DNA of 64,000 nucleotides from positions 744,001 to 808,000 of the forward strand of contig OZ251228.1 in NCBI GenBank assembly GCA_965240325.2, in the 5' to 3' direction. The notes under the pieces were generated by a model, which ran no database searches, was not told the DNA's origin, and worked only from the letters and a program-made list of their open reading frames with translations. Of the stretch, positions 45,163 to 55,264 are shown in pieces; position 1 is the stretch's first letter; each line of letters begins with the position of its first letter. The translations under genes were made by a program, and so were the position numbers. Origin of the DNA: Rebecca billardiae RCC1528 (lineage: Eukaryota; Haptophyta).

Positions 45163-46971
45163 TCAAACGCCAAGTTGCTGGCTGCCACTGATCTCGCTAC
45201 CCTTCCGCCGACCAACTGTCATCGCCGCAGGCTGCCGAGTGCTGGCGGGCGCGACCGCCGCGGAGGCCTGCTGCTCGAGCTCAGCGTGGATTTGCTGCAT
45301 TCGCTGGGCGGGCGAGGCGCCGCTCGCCGCGGCGTCCTCGTTGAGGCGATGGAAGAAGGTGGCGCACTCGAGGAGCGTCTGCGGCGCAGCAGGCCGCACG
45401 AGGTGAGCAGGGAGCCGGGCGCGTTGCGCGGCGGGGCCGGGCGGCGGAGGGGAGAGGCGAGGGCGAGCGGCGTGAGCTCGCGAGCGGCACAACGCGCGCG
45501 CGCGGGCACGCGCCGCCAGCGGGTGTCGCGCGCGCGCGCGCGCGCGCGACGCTGCTCGGCGCACCCTCCACGCGAGCATCAGGTCCTGCTCGTCCTCGAT
45601 CTTGACCCGGATGGCCATGCGCAGGCTGTCAGCCGCGCGCGCGAGCTCGGCGAGCCGCCGGCGCACCGCGGCCGACTCGGTGGAGGAGACGCCGCCCGCG
45701 ACGGCGACGAGCGTGTCGGCGCGCGTGCCGTGCTGTGTGCGCTGCATCGGCCGCTCGCGCACGCCGCCCGACGCCCCCGCCTCGTCGCGCTCCTCCGCCG
45801 CGTCCGCAGCGGCGCCTCGACGCCGCGCGTCTGCAAAGCCGCCGCCCTCGGCCGCGCTCGGCCGCGCGCGCACGCGCGCGCCGCGGCCTGCGACGGGCAC
45901 GGGCGAGTCCGGCAGCGAGGCGAAGCCGCGCACGCGCGCGCCGCGCCCCGCGCCGAGCGCGGGCGAGGCCGGCCCCGACGCCTGCCCGCGCTTCTCGTGC
46001 CAGCTCAGCAGCTCGGCCCACAGCTTGCTCTGTGCGACCCCTGTCGCGAACGCCAGCGCGCGGAGGTCGACCATGAACCTGAGGGCGGAGACGACGACGC
46101 GCTCGGCGCGCGAGAGCGCGTCCTTCTTGCCGTCGCGGCCGAGGTCGCCCGCGCGGAGCACCAGGCTGGCCGACTGCGCGAGCTGCGCCAGCGGGCGCTC
46201 GGTGATCTCCACGCCGAGCTGCGCGCGCGCGTCCTCGGCGAAATCTGCCGCGCTCCCCTCGGCACTTGACCAGCTGCGGAGCGCGTCGAGCTGCACGCTG
46301 ATCGGCGCGGGCGCGGGGGCGGCGGCCTCGGCGTCGAGCGAGCCCGGGCCGGCGGCGGCGACCTCGGCGCGCGCGCGCTCGGGCGCGCCCGCGCCGCGCG
46401 CGCCGCCGGTGCTCGGCGGCTCCCACGCCCGCACCTCCGTGCGCACCGGCGCCGCGGCCTGCTTGGACGAGCGCCTGCGGTGCGGCCGCTGCACGCTCCA
46501 CGGGCTGGGCAGGAAGTCGCCGCCGGCGCCCGGCGCGCCGCCCGGCCCGGCGGCGGCGGCGCGTCGCGAGAACGCGTCGGGCGCGGCGCTCTGGGAGACG
46601 AGCGCGCCGCCCTGCAGCGGCGGCAGCCTGGTGGCGGTCGCGGCGTTGCTCATGCTCGTCGCTGACATCTCCGCGGAGGTGCGCGGCGGCTGGAACGCCG
46701 GTCGTGCGGCGGCGGGCGGGTTCTGCACGCGGCGCACGTGCTGAAGCGGCGCGAGCCGAGGCAGCGGGCTCGTCTCGATGGGCTTGATCGGCCTGCCCTC
46801 CGCGCGCAGCCGCCTGCTCGGCGCCGTCTTGTTGGATGTGCGCGTGCGCTTTGCGCGCACGGGCTCGAGCTCGAGCACGCGCAGCTGCCCGCTCGGCAGG
46901 GAGGACGCCTCGGCATCATGTTCGCGTAGACGCGCGGCCGAGACATCCGGCGCGTAGCTGAAGACGCTCAT
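45163..46971 (-). CDS. Hypothetical protein, two exons
   Basis: A 540-residue protein with exons 45565-46971 and 45163-45378 and a 186-bp in-frame intron (GTGCGC...GCAG); joining gives LMLAWR|TLLECATFFHRLNED. It starts at MSVFSYAPDVSAARLREHD (ATG at 46971). It is mostly low-complexity Ala/Arg/Pro. Two helical, conserved-looking parts remain: SALRFMVDLRALAFATGVAQ with SKLWAELLSW, and the segment around RRLAELARAADSLRMAIRVK with the last exon. No known domain is recognised. It is divergent from the acetyltransferase gene about 210 bp away. Confidence 0.6.
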   Translation of the reverse strand: MSVFSYAPDVSAARLREHDAEASSLPSGQLRVLELEPVRAKRTRTSNKTAPSRRLRAEGRPIKPIETSPLPRLAPLQHVRRVQNPPAAARPAFQPPRTSAEMSATSMSNAATATRLPPLQGGALVSQSAAPDAFSRRAAAAGPGGAPGAGGDFLPSPWSVQRPHRRRSSKQAAAPVRTEVRAWEPPSTGGARGAGAPERARAEVAAAGPGSLDAEAAAPAPAPISVQLDALRSWSSAEGSAADFAEDARAQLGVEITERPLAQLAQSASLVLRAGDLGRDGKKDALSRAERVVVSALRFMVDLRALAFATGVAQSKLWAELLSWHEKRGQASGPASPALGAGRGARVRGFASLPDSPVPVAGRGARVRARPSAAEGGGFADARRRGAAADAAEERDEAGASGGVRERPMQRTQHGTRADTLVAVAGGVSSTESAAVRRRLAELARAADSLRMAIRVKIEDEQDLMLAWRVRRAASRARARARHPLAARARARALCRSRAHAARPRLSPPPPGPAAQRARLPAHLVRPAAPQTLLECATFFHRLNEDAAASGASPAQRMQQIHAELEQQASAAVAPASTRQPAAMTVGRRKGSEISGSQQLGV

Positions 46972-47184
46972 CGCGCGCCACTCGCGGGCGTGGGCTTGGC
47001 CCTCGTAACGCGCCCGCCCACCCAGCCCCTGTGGCAGGCAGCCCTGCACCTGTCAGGAGGCTTTTTTTTGTGCTTTAACCAGCAGGGTTTCGTCGCGAGA
47101 AAAGCGAGCTGATGATGATTTTCAAAAAGGACGATAACGCCTTTCCGCGCGGCGAGAAAAGCCGAAAACAGCGCGAAATCCACA

Positions 47185-47628
47185 ATGGCGGCTGCTCTCA
47201 TCGTCCTTGCCGTAGGTGGCTTGGTGATGAGCCCAGCCAGGCGGTCGGATATGTGGCCGATTCGCCGGTCGCTGATCAGCGAGGCGATGAACCCGCTCTT
47301 CTTGAGCGCCGATGCTTTCGTCGTCGCGCGTGACGACGCGGGCGAATTTGCAGGATGCGCACAGGTGCGGCCGCTGGGAGACGGCACGCCCGAGCTGGAG
47401 CTTGCATCCGTGTTCGTGCGGCCAGATATTCGCGGCCAGGGCGTGGGCACGGCCCTAGTGCGTGAGTGCCTGCGCACCCGTCGGGCCGCGCAAGCACCCG
47501 TGTTCCTGCTCACGCTGAAGACGCAGGCCGAGTTCTACTCGCGCCTGGGCTTCAGCGCTGTGCCAGAGGGTGCGCCACTTCCCACTACCATGGGCGTTGA
47601 GCTCGCGCTCGGTCAGGTGGTCAGGTGA
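47185..47628 (+). CDS. GNAT-family N-acetyltransferase
   Basis: Single-exon 147-residue protein. After a short hydrophobic N-terminus, the GNAT core reads LISEAMNPLFLSADAFVVAR, GCAQVRPLGDGTPELELASV and VRPDIRGQGVGTALVRECL, whose R-G-Q-G-V-G (near residue 83) is the acetyl-CoA pyrophosphate loop. It ends FLLTLKTQAEFYSRLGFSAV. The substrate cannot be inferred. The start at 47185 has an ACAATGG context; the N-terminal 25 residues could be a targeting sequence. Confidence 0.85.
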   Translation: MAAALIVLAVGGLVMSPARRSDMWPIRRSLISEAMNPLFLSADAFVVARDDAGEFAGCAQVRPLGDGTPELELASVFVRPDIRGQGVGTALVRECLRTRRAAQAPVFLLTLKTQAEFYSRLGFSAVPEGAPLPTTMGVELALGQVVR

Positions 47629-48649
47629 GCGCGCGTGGACCCCCCCCCCCCCCCTTCTCCCCCTCGCGTTTCGTAGCCAGTGTGGCGCACGCGGCCGGCT
47701 GACGGCCGGCCCTCCCCTGCCGGCTGCCGCTCGTGCGAAGCCGCATCGCAGGGCACCCAGAGGGCATCGTGGCCATGGCCTACCAGGGCAATGGCGGTGG
47801 CAATGCTCGAGCCACCGGCATGCGATGACGATGCCTCCGACTAGACGGCCGCCGAGCTGCTCGCACCACGATTCCTGGCTACCGCTGGCATCCCATTACG
47901 CGGGCGCCTCACACTCGCCACTCTGCCCCTGACTCCTGAGCTGCGTTCGCCCGCGTAACGGCGGCGTAACCGTGGCAGCCGCTGGCATCCAGCGCTCGTT
48001 AATCCCGGCCAGGCCGTTCCCGCCGTCGTCGCTACAGTTTATTTGTTTTAACGTGCGTAAGGCTCACGGTGGCAGGTTGCCGCGCCATCCTTCATCGCAC
48101 GCTCTCCGAAGAGATCTCGACCTGGTATTGTTATTGATGTCGTCGCGTAGGTTTATTAAGGTTACATAAACATATCACATATGCAGTCGCAATAGGATTT
48201 TACATCATCACTTATAATATATACGGAGTCGCATAGGGCATCAACTGCATCACTCCGCGGCGTCTCATATGATCCCGTCCCCGCGGCCCCGGGCGAGGAT
48301 TCTTCTTCTTCTTCTTCTTCTTCTTCTTCTTCTTCTTCTTCTTCTTCTTTGAGTTCTTCTTCTTCTATATATATATATAGTTATTTTTATATTTAATTAT
48401 AAATAACTACGGCGATATCGATTGCGAAGCTGCTCAGAGTATATAGCACGCGTGTAGCTATATAGCCTTATACAGTCTGAGACCGACTGATCAGTCAGCC
48501 TACGGCTACGACTAACGTCAACGAGTAACGTTGACAGTCCGCATTATGCTGACTGATATTGCGCGCCGCATAAGTCGTCGCGGCGGCGGGTTGCGGTCTA
48601 GCGGCGCCGGACGTCGCGGCACTCGTGATGATGCGCCGGCCCACTGCTG
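47629..48649. repeat. Intergenic with C-run, (TTC)n and related repeats
   Basis: A C14 run lies just after the acetyltransferase (47640-47654). A perfect (TTC)n tract occupies about 48301-48349, with TATA repeats after it near 48368. A TACAGTTTATTTGTTTTAAC stretch near 48034 resembles the palindrome at 12647. No gene seen. Confidence 0.6.
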
Positions 48650-49438
48650 TCAGCGATGCTTCTCCACGACGCCGACGCCAAGCTCCACGCCATTGAACCC
48701 TTTGCCTGCCCTGATGGCCGAGATGGACGACTCGCAGTGCCCGTCCGGCACTGTGCCGTACCGTCGACCGAGGTCAGACGTTCGGAGCAGGCGCTCCACC
48801 TCGGTCAGGTTGTACGTGCGGCAGCCCACGTAGCCGAACGACAGGAAGGGGTAGCGCAGGGTTTTGTCGTCCTCCTTACCCGCGCGGAGGCTGTTGCGGG
48901 TGTCGACCGACGACTGGAACCCGCAGCACTGCCGCACGATGGACCACCAGCGCACGTACTGGTGCAGCGTCACGTGCTCGCGCTGGCTCAGCTGGAAGAA
49001 CTGTGCGTACTGCGCGAGCTCGGCCGCCCAGCCGCGCTCGACGAGCCTCTCGTACACCTGCACGTAGTGCGCGCCTCTCACCCAGCGCAGGTCGGCGTGT
49101 TGGTGCGCGGTCGCAAACATCACGGCGCTGGGGCATTTGGTCATGCTGTTCGGCGGAGAGTGCGTCTTCAAGACGTGGTACCGGCCGTCCTTCGCGACGT
49201 CACGGATGGTGGCGCACGTGACGACATTGCGGGTGTAGTTGAAGACCGCCCGCTGCTGATGCAGCACCTCCACCACCCGCATCAGGATCTCCGACTGCAG
49301 CGTGGTGGCCGTCCTCGGCTCGCCGTACTGCACGAACACACGCGCATCGCGCAGGTCCTGAGCGCTGAGCTTTGCGCGGCCCAGGGCACACGCGGCCAGG
49401 AGCAGCACGAAGAAGTAGTGCACGAGGCGCGTGCGCAT
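48650..49438 (-). CDS. Putative sulfotransferase-like secretory protein
   Basis: A 262-residue protein from the ATG at 49438, with a clear signal peptide or anchor (MRTRLVHYFFVLLLAACALG). Right after it, VFVQYGEPRTATTLQSEIL looks like the PAPS 5'-phosphosulfate loop of P-loop sulfotransferases (R-T-x-T-T). Further on are HVLKTHSPP and several Cys and Tyr residues. The second (3'-phosphate) binding motif is not obvious. An open frame extends far upstream but lacks sense there. It is divergent from the kinesin gene, with about 210 bp between the starts. Confidence 0.6.
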   Translation of the reverse strand: MRTRLVHYFFVLLLAACALGRAKLSAQDLRDARVFVQYGEPRTATTLQSEILMRVVEVLHQQRAVFNYTRNVVTCATIRDVAKDGRYHVLKTHSPPNSMTKCPSAVMFATAHQHADLRWVRGAHYVQVYERLVERGWAAELAQYAQFFQLSQREHVTLHQYVRWWSIVRQCCGFQSSVDTRNSLRAGKEDDKTLRYPFLSFGYVGCRTYNLTEVERLLRTSDLGRRYGTVPDGHCESSISAIRAGKGFNGVELGVGVVEKHR

Positions 49439-49648
49439 CGCCGGCTCCGCCAGCGCAGGCCGCGATGCGCGCAACCTCCGCGGGGCGGGCCGGAGGGGCG
49501 CGGTCGGGCGTTGGCGCACCGCGCACCAGAAATCCAGAATGGCAGAATCCGCGATCTCGCGGACTCGCGAACGGTCGGAGATCGCGCGTCGTCTGAACGC
49601 GGGTCCTAGCTGTGGGCAGCGCCGCACTGGCGGTTGTGCGCGGCCGCC

Positions 49649-51256
49649 ATGGGGCAGGGGCGCGACAACAATATCGAGGTGGTGGCGCGCATCCGCCCAT
49701 CGAAGCGCGCCTCTTCCAACTTCACTGTGAGCATGGACGAGTCGTTCGTCGAGGTGCACACGCCGCGCGAGGATTACGCTGGCGAGATCAACAATCGGAA
49801 GGAGCGGCACGCGTTTGGCTTCAACCGCGTGCTCGACCCGGCGGTCACGCAGGAGGACGTCTTCCAGAACGTGGCCCGCCCGGTCTGCGACTCTGCGCTC
49901 GAGGGGTACAACGCCACCATCTTCGCCTACGGGCAGACGGGCAGCGGCAAGACCTTCACGATCACAGGCGGCGCCGAGCGGTACGGGGATCGTGGCATCA
50001 TCCCGCGCTCGATCTCGTACATCTTCTCGGAGGTGGCGAAGCGTGGGGCGGACGTGGAGACCAACGTGCAAATCTCGTACATCGAGATCTACAACGACTC
50101 GGGCTACGACCTCCTCGACCCCTCGCACGACACCAAGGCGCTCGAGGACTTGCCCAAGGTGCGGCGCGGCCTCGCGCGCGCTGGCGCTGCGCACGGCGCG
50201 CGCCGCGCCGCGCGCGCGTGCGTGGCCGGGCGCGGGCGCAGCGCGCTTGCGTGGGCGCGAGGCGAGCACGCCGAGCGTGTCGGCTCGTGGCCACGCCGCA
50301 CGCATCGACCCTCTCGCGCCCGAACCGCGGCCGTGCCCGCTTCGCGCGCGCCGCGCCGCGCGCGCGAGCAGGTGACGACTCTGGAGGACGAGCACGGGGC
50401 CATCCACTCGCGCAACCTGGGCGTGCACACCGCGCGCACGGAGGAGGACGCGCTCAACCTGCTGTTCATCGGGGACACGAACCGGATGATCGCGGAGACG
50501 CCGATGAACATGGCCTCCTCGCGCTCGCACTGCATCTTCACGATGATCATTGAGTCGCGCCGCGCGGGCTCGGACACGCTGCGCCGCGCCAAGCTCAACT
50601 TCGTCGACCTCGCCGGCTCGGAGCGCGTGAAGAAGACGGGCGTGGAGGGCACGACGCTGCGCGACGCGAAGTACATCAACGTCTCGCTCCACTTCCTCGA
50701 GCAGGTCATCGTCGCGCTGCACGAGCGCTCCTCCTCCAAGTCGCACCGCGTGCACATCCCGTACCGCAACTCGATGATGACAATGGTGCTCCGCGACTCG
50801 CTCGGCGGCAACTGCCGCACGACGATGATCGCCACGATGGCGGCGGAGGAGGCGTCGCTGCCCGAGACGGTCTCGACGTGCAGGTTCGCGCAGCGCGTCG
50901 CGCAGATCTCCAACCGCGTCGAGATCAACGAGGAGGTCGACCCGAAGCTTATGATCGCTAGGCTGCGCGCACAGGTCAGTGACCTGAAGGCGGCGCTGGC
51001 GGAGGCGAGGGGCGAGGCGGGCGCGCGCACCGCGGCGCAGCTCAGCGACGAGGAGCGGGCGCGGTGCGCCGAGCTGGTGGCGGCGTACCTGCAGGACGCG
51101 TCGGCCGACGCGGTGCTCGAGGCGGGCGACGCGGCGCGCGCGCAGTACTGCTTCGCGCTCCTCAAGCAGCGAGTGCTCGGGCTGTTCGAGGCGGGAGGGC
51201 CGATGGTGGGCTCGCGGCCCGACAGCGGAAGCGTGCCCGTGCCGCCCGCGGCGGCG

Positions 51257-51298
<42 letters not shown>

Positions 51299-52734
51299 TC
51301 GAGCTCGTCCGTCGCGGCGCTCGAGGTGCAGCTCCAGCAGCGCGACCACGAGATCGCAATCCTTGTCTCCATGCTGAAGAAGCGCGGCAACAATGGCGGC
51401 AACAATGGCGGCAGCGGTGGTGAGGATGCTTGGACGCAAGCGGGCGGACGCGCCGACGGCGCGAGCGGGCGCACGCCTGGGCTGAGCGCCTCGCTGCGTA
51501 GCGGCGGGGGCGCGGGCGCAGCGGGCGACGACGCCGCGCGCGCCTACCGACCAGGCGCGCCCGGCGCGACCGGGGCGGACGCGCTCATTGCCGCCGGAGG
51601 GCACGCGGTCGCGGCCGCCGAGCGCGCGCTCGCCGGGGGGGCGGGCGGCGGCGGCATGGCTGAGAGCGCGGGCAGCGGGGCCCGGGGCGCGGGCAGCGGC
51701 GCGAGCGCGCGCGAGCACGCGGCGGCGGCGCGCGGTGCCGCCAGCGCAGCGGCCGCCTTGCCAGCCGACGTGGACGCGGGCGCGCTGCTGCAGGACCGCA
51801 ACGCTGCGTTCGAGCACTTCCGCAAGAGCTACCGCAAGAACCAGGTGCGAGGGGGGGGCGGTGGGCGCGGGACGGGGGCGGCAGGTGCGCGGGGCGGGGC
51901 GGCAGGCGAGGGGGACGGGGGCGGCAGGCGCGCGGCAGGTGCGCGGGAGGGGCGGGCCGGCGCGGGGCGGGACGGGGCCGGGCGGGCATGGGCAGCCAGC
52001 GGTGGCGGGTGAGGAGGCGGAAGGCAGCGAGAGCGCGGCGGGGAGACGCGCGCGCGCGCGAGACGACTGCGCCCGCGCTGCGCGCATCTCCGCCCACGCG
52101 CCCGCGTACCGACGCGCCGTCCCGCGCCCGCCCGCCCGCCCGTGTGCCTGCCCGCCCGCCCGCGCGCGCGCTTGCGTGCGCGTGCACGCAGGTGATCGAG
52201 GAGAACAAGGCGCTGCTCAAGGAGAAGTACGCGGAGGCGAAGGCGCTCGGGGCGGCGGTGAACTCGTCGCGCGCGCGGATCAACAAGCTCAAGAGCCACA
52301 TCGAGCAGATCCGCGTCGAGCGCGCGATGCAAGGGCTCACGGCCGACGGCTCGGCCGAGGGCGAGGAGGACCCGGAGGAGGCGCGCAACAAGGACGCGAT
52401 CGAGAAGGAGAAGCTGGCGTACAAGACGGCGTTCACGCGGCTGAAGGAGCTGAAGACGGAGATCGAGCACCTGCAGCTCATGCTCGAGCAGTCGCGCAAG
52501 CGGCTGCAGCACGACTTCGAGGCCTGGTTTGGCGTGCTCGAGAAGCAGTCGGCGACGCCCGCCGCAGCACGCGGCGCCCCGCCGGCGCCGATGCCGGCGG
52601 ACGGCGGCGGTGGGGCGGGCGGCGGCGGCCCGCAGCTGACGGGCAACCGCGAAGTCGATGCTGAGATCATGGCCTTCTACCGCGCGCGGGAGAGCCTCTT
52701 GCAACAGCAGCAGCAGCAGCCCGGCGCGCGGTGA
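49649..52734 (+). CDS. Kinesin-9 family motor (KIF6/KIF9-like)
   Basis: An 841-residue protein in three exons: 49649-50158, 50372-51844 and 52192-52734. The motor domain is N-terminal: IEVVARIRPSKR, AYGQTGSGKTFT (P-loop from about 94), NMASSRSH (switch I), VDLAGSERVKKTG (switch II) and IPYRNSMMTMVLRDSLGGN. A Gly/Ala-rich linker and coiled-coil tail follow; the tail block FEHFRKSYRKNQ|VIEENKALLKEKYAEAKALG, with the helix after it, is typical of kinesin-9. Kinesin-9 motors work in flagella. Intron 1 (213 bp) is in frame and stop-free; intron 2 is 347 bp. The frame is open upstream to 49634 but the first ATG is 49649. Confidence 0.9.
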
Positions 52735-52827
52735 GCGAGGCGTGAGCACGTGCGGCCACCATCGTGAAATCTCGTCATCGATCGTCGACGGTCATTAAAA
52801 TTAATCAGAAGAAGTAGAAGCAGCAGA

Positions 52828-54309
52828 ATGGCGGCCGCGCAGCTGAACCGCCTGTGGGTGCTACTCCCATCGCTCGGCGCCGTCGCGGCGAGCTCGATTC
52901 CGCTCGCCGGAGACGCCTCACGCATCGTGCTCGAGGCGAGCGTGCCGCCTGGTGTCTCACCAGTGCGCGCCACGCTATCGTCTCTCACCGTCGCGCGTCG
53001 CCGGCTGCGCGGTCCGTGCTCGGTGCACGAGCTCGGCTCGATCGTCGCCGACGCGCGCACTGCCGCTCAAGGGGCGGCGTGCGCTGTGTGCGAGCCGGGC
53101 ACGAGCGAGGCGCTCCTGATCGTCGACCCGGCCGACGTGCGATCCATCCGCACGCCGCTCAAGCGGCTCCTGGCGCGCGACGTCGTGCGCAGATCCCGAA
53201 ACGAGACCGCACTTGCGCTGAAGGGACGCTGTCGCGCCGCGCCGCCACCCGCCGATCTCGCGCTACTCGTGCCCACGTACCCAGGCCACGTGGCCTACTA
53301 CGTCGCGCTCGTGCGCTCGCTCTCGTGCCTCCCGCGCGCCACCTCCGCGCCGTGGGACCTCGTGAGCGTGCTGGGCTCTGTGCCGGACCTGGTGGCGGTC
53401 GCGCGGGCGGCGCACGGCCGCGGCACGCCCGCCGCGCGCTTCCTCATCTTCGACGGCGCGCCGCCCATCCAGCCGGATATGCGCGCCCCCGGCTTCAACA
53501 AGTACACTTATCAGTCGTGCAAGAAGCTCTGGGCGTGGCACCACGTGCGGCACGAGTACGTGCTCGTTCTCGACTCGGACTTTCGATTGCTGCGTCCAGT
53601 GAATCTGCATGCACTTGCGCCGCACCTCGCGTGGACGGTGCATGCGACGGACGTGGCGAACCGGTTCGGCTTGGACCGGAAGGTGCTGGCGTTCACCAAC
53701 ATGCTGCTGCCGCCCCGGCTGCAGCTGAAAACGCTCTTCCCCTTCGAAATGCCGTGGGTGATCGCGCGGCCGGTCGCCGACCGGCTACACGCGCGGCTTC
53801 GCCACCAGCTGCGAGCAGAGCAGCTCGGCGAGATGGCGCGCGGTGGCGGGGGGCCGTCGGCGGGAGGAGGCGCTGCGTACGACTACATCCAGGCTTTGCT
53901 CGACATGGACAGGCCTCTGAACTTCTTTGAGATCATACTCTACCGCGCCGTGCTGCTCGGCGACTTCGGCGCCAACGTGACTTTGCTCCCGCTGTCCGCC
54001 CAGCAGCAGAAGCGGCCCTTTGGCACCGCTGGCTATATGTTCGAGCGAAGGCTTGACAACCGCGCGCGTGCGCAGCTGTACGCCGCGGCGCCCGCGCTAC
54101 TAGCGGCGGACGGAGGCGCCGGATACGGCGTGAGCACTGCGGATGTGGTATGCCAGGAGGCGCGCCGCCGGAAAATATCTCGGGCGAGCGACCGCCAGAA
54201 CGGCAAGCCGTGGCTGCTGGTGCACGCCGACCGCGCCGACATCCTCGGCACGTGCTCCGAGGGCGAGGCACCGATGCCCTTTTGCGCTTCTAATGACAAG
54301 CCTATCTGA
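52828..54309 (+). CDS. Glycosyltransferase-like protein with DXD motif
   Basis: Single-exon 493-residue protein starting about 95 bp after the kinesin. The N-terminus has a hydrophobic signal or anchor (LNRLWVLLPSLGAVAAS). A GT-A-like centre contains ADLALLVPTYPGHVAYYVAL, FNKYTYQSCKKLWAWHHV and YVLVLDSDFRLLRPVNL, where D249-S-D251 is a candidate metal/nucleotide-sugar DXD. Later come MPWVIARPVADRL and YDYIQALLDMDRPLNFFEII. The family is not identified precisely; a Golgi transferase is likely. Confidence 0.65.
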   Translation: MAAAQLNRLWVLLPSLGAVAASSIPLAGDASRIVLEASVPPGVSPVRATLSSLTVARRRLRGPCSVHELGSIVADARTAAQGAACAVCEPGTSEALLIVDPADVRSIRTPLKRLLARDVVRRSRNETALALKGRCRAAPPPADLALLVPTYPGHVAYYVALVRSLSCLPRATSAPWDLVSVLGSVPDLVAVARAAHGRGTPAARFLIFDGAPPIQPDMRAPGFNKYTYQSCKKLWAWHHVRHEYVLVLDSDFRLLRPVNLHALAPHLAWTVHATDVANRFGLDRKVLAFTNMLLPPRLQLKTLFPFEMPWVIARPVADRLHARLRHQLRAEQLGEMARGGGGPSAGGGAAYDYIQALLDMDRPLNFFEIILYRAVLLGDFGANVTLLPLSAQQQKRPFGTAGYMFERRLDNRARAQLYAAAPALLAADGGAGYGVSTADVVCQEARRRKISRASDRQNGKPWLLVHADRADILGTCSEGEAPMPFCASNDKPI

Positions 54310-55264
54310 TGAAGTGTCATGTAGCTGTCATCAAGCTTCTCTGAGCTCCCGGGATGACTGAATACGGAATAGACGACGCGGAATTCTGCAGATGAAAAAT
54401 TCCAATTCAAAAAGCAATCACCTCGGCCGCATGCCTGGCACACTACCACAGGAGCGGAGACGCTGGCCCTGGAGCGGCGAGCGAAGCTACAGGCGGGCTG
54501 CGAGCGCTGACGGCATTCCATGAAAGATGCGCAAACATCCACCCGGCTCGACCAATACCATAGGCATAACTCGCCGGACCGCGCCACGTGCGAACGGAAT
54601 TGCACGCTGGACCTCCTCTCGTGGGCCGTGCATCCACTCTGGGACGCAGGCCGACGTACGGCAAAGAGCTTCGAGGACAAGCGCGGCCGGGCTCGGCGGC
54701 TTCGGCGGTTTTTCGGCCATCGCGGCCACCGCCGTTGCGCCGGCCAGGGCCGCGAGGGCCACACGTCTGGTCGTCAGCAAAAACTCGGAGGTGTGGCCGC
54801 ATGCACGCTTCGAACGACGACGACGGCACACCGACAGATGTCGCGGACGCTCGTGGTCGGTTATCGGAACGGCGAGGCGATACGATTGGCATATGCGAGT
54901 GAGTACTTCTCCACACATTCTTGAAGGTTGTCCTAGGAGGACCGTTTGTATGAAAGTAATCCCCACGCCACATACAAAGAATCGAGATCGCGCGCGCGAA
55001 CATTGTCCTATTTGCCAATACGGTAGAGGAGTCGGGGGGGGAGCATCAGGTAAAAGTGTGTTGTGCGTCATAAGCCTGCCAGTGCGCTTTTTTCCTCAAC
55101 TGCCGGCAGCCATCGTGCGCCGAGGGGGACTATCAACTCTATCTGCGATTCATCAACGTCGTAATTTCGGTAGCAGTCATCTTTCGGCGTCGAGCGGACG
55201 GGCAGGCCGTGGACTCCACCCATCCATCCAGCGCGCGCGCGATCTCACACACTACCACATCGTA
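54310..55264. other. Intergenic, no gene seen
   Basis: 955 bp between the glycosyltransferase and the glycerol-3-phosphate dehydrogenase. Several frames are open on both strands, one continuous with the next gene, but none makes protein sense. Confidence 0.5.

Noticed and set aside
49439-52087. Upstream extension of the minus-strand 1145-codon frame containing the sulfotransferase-like protein
   Set aside because: Everything before the signal peptide at 49438 is antisense to the kinesin and has no protein sense.
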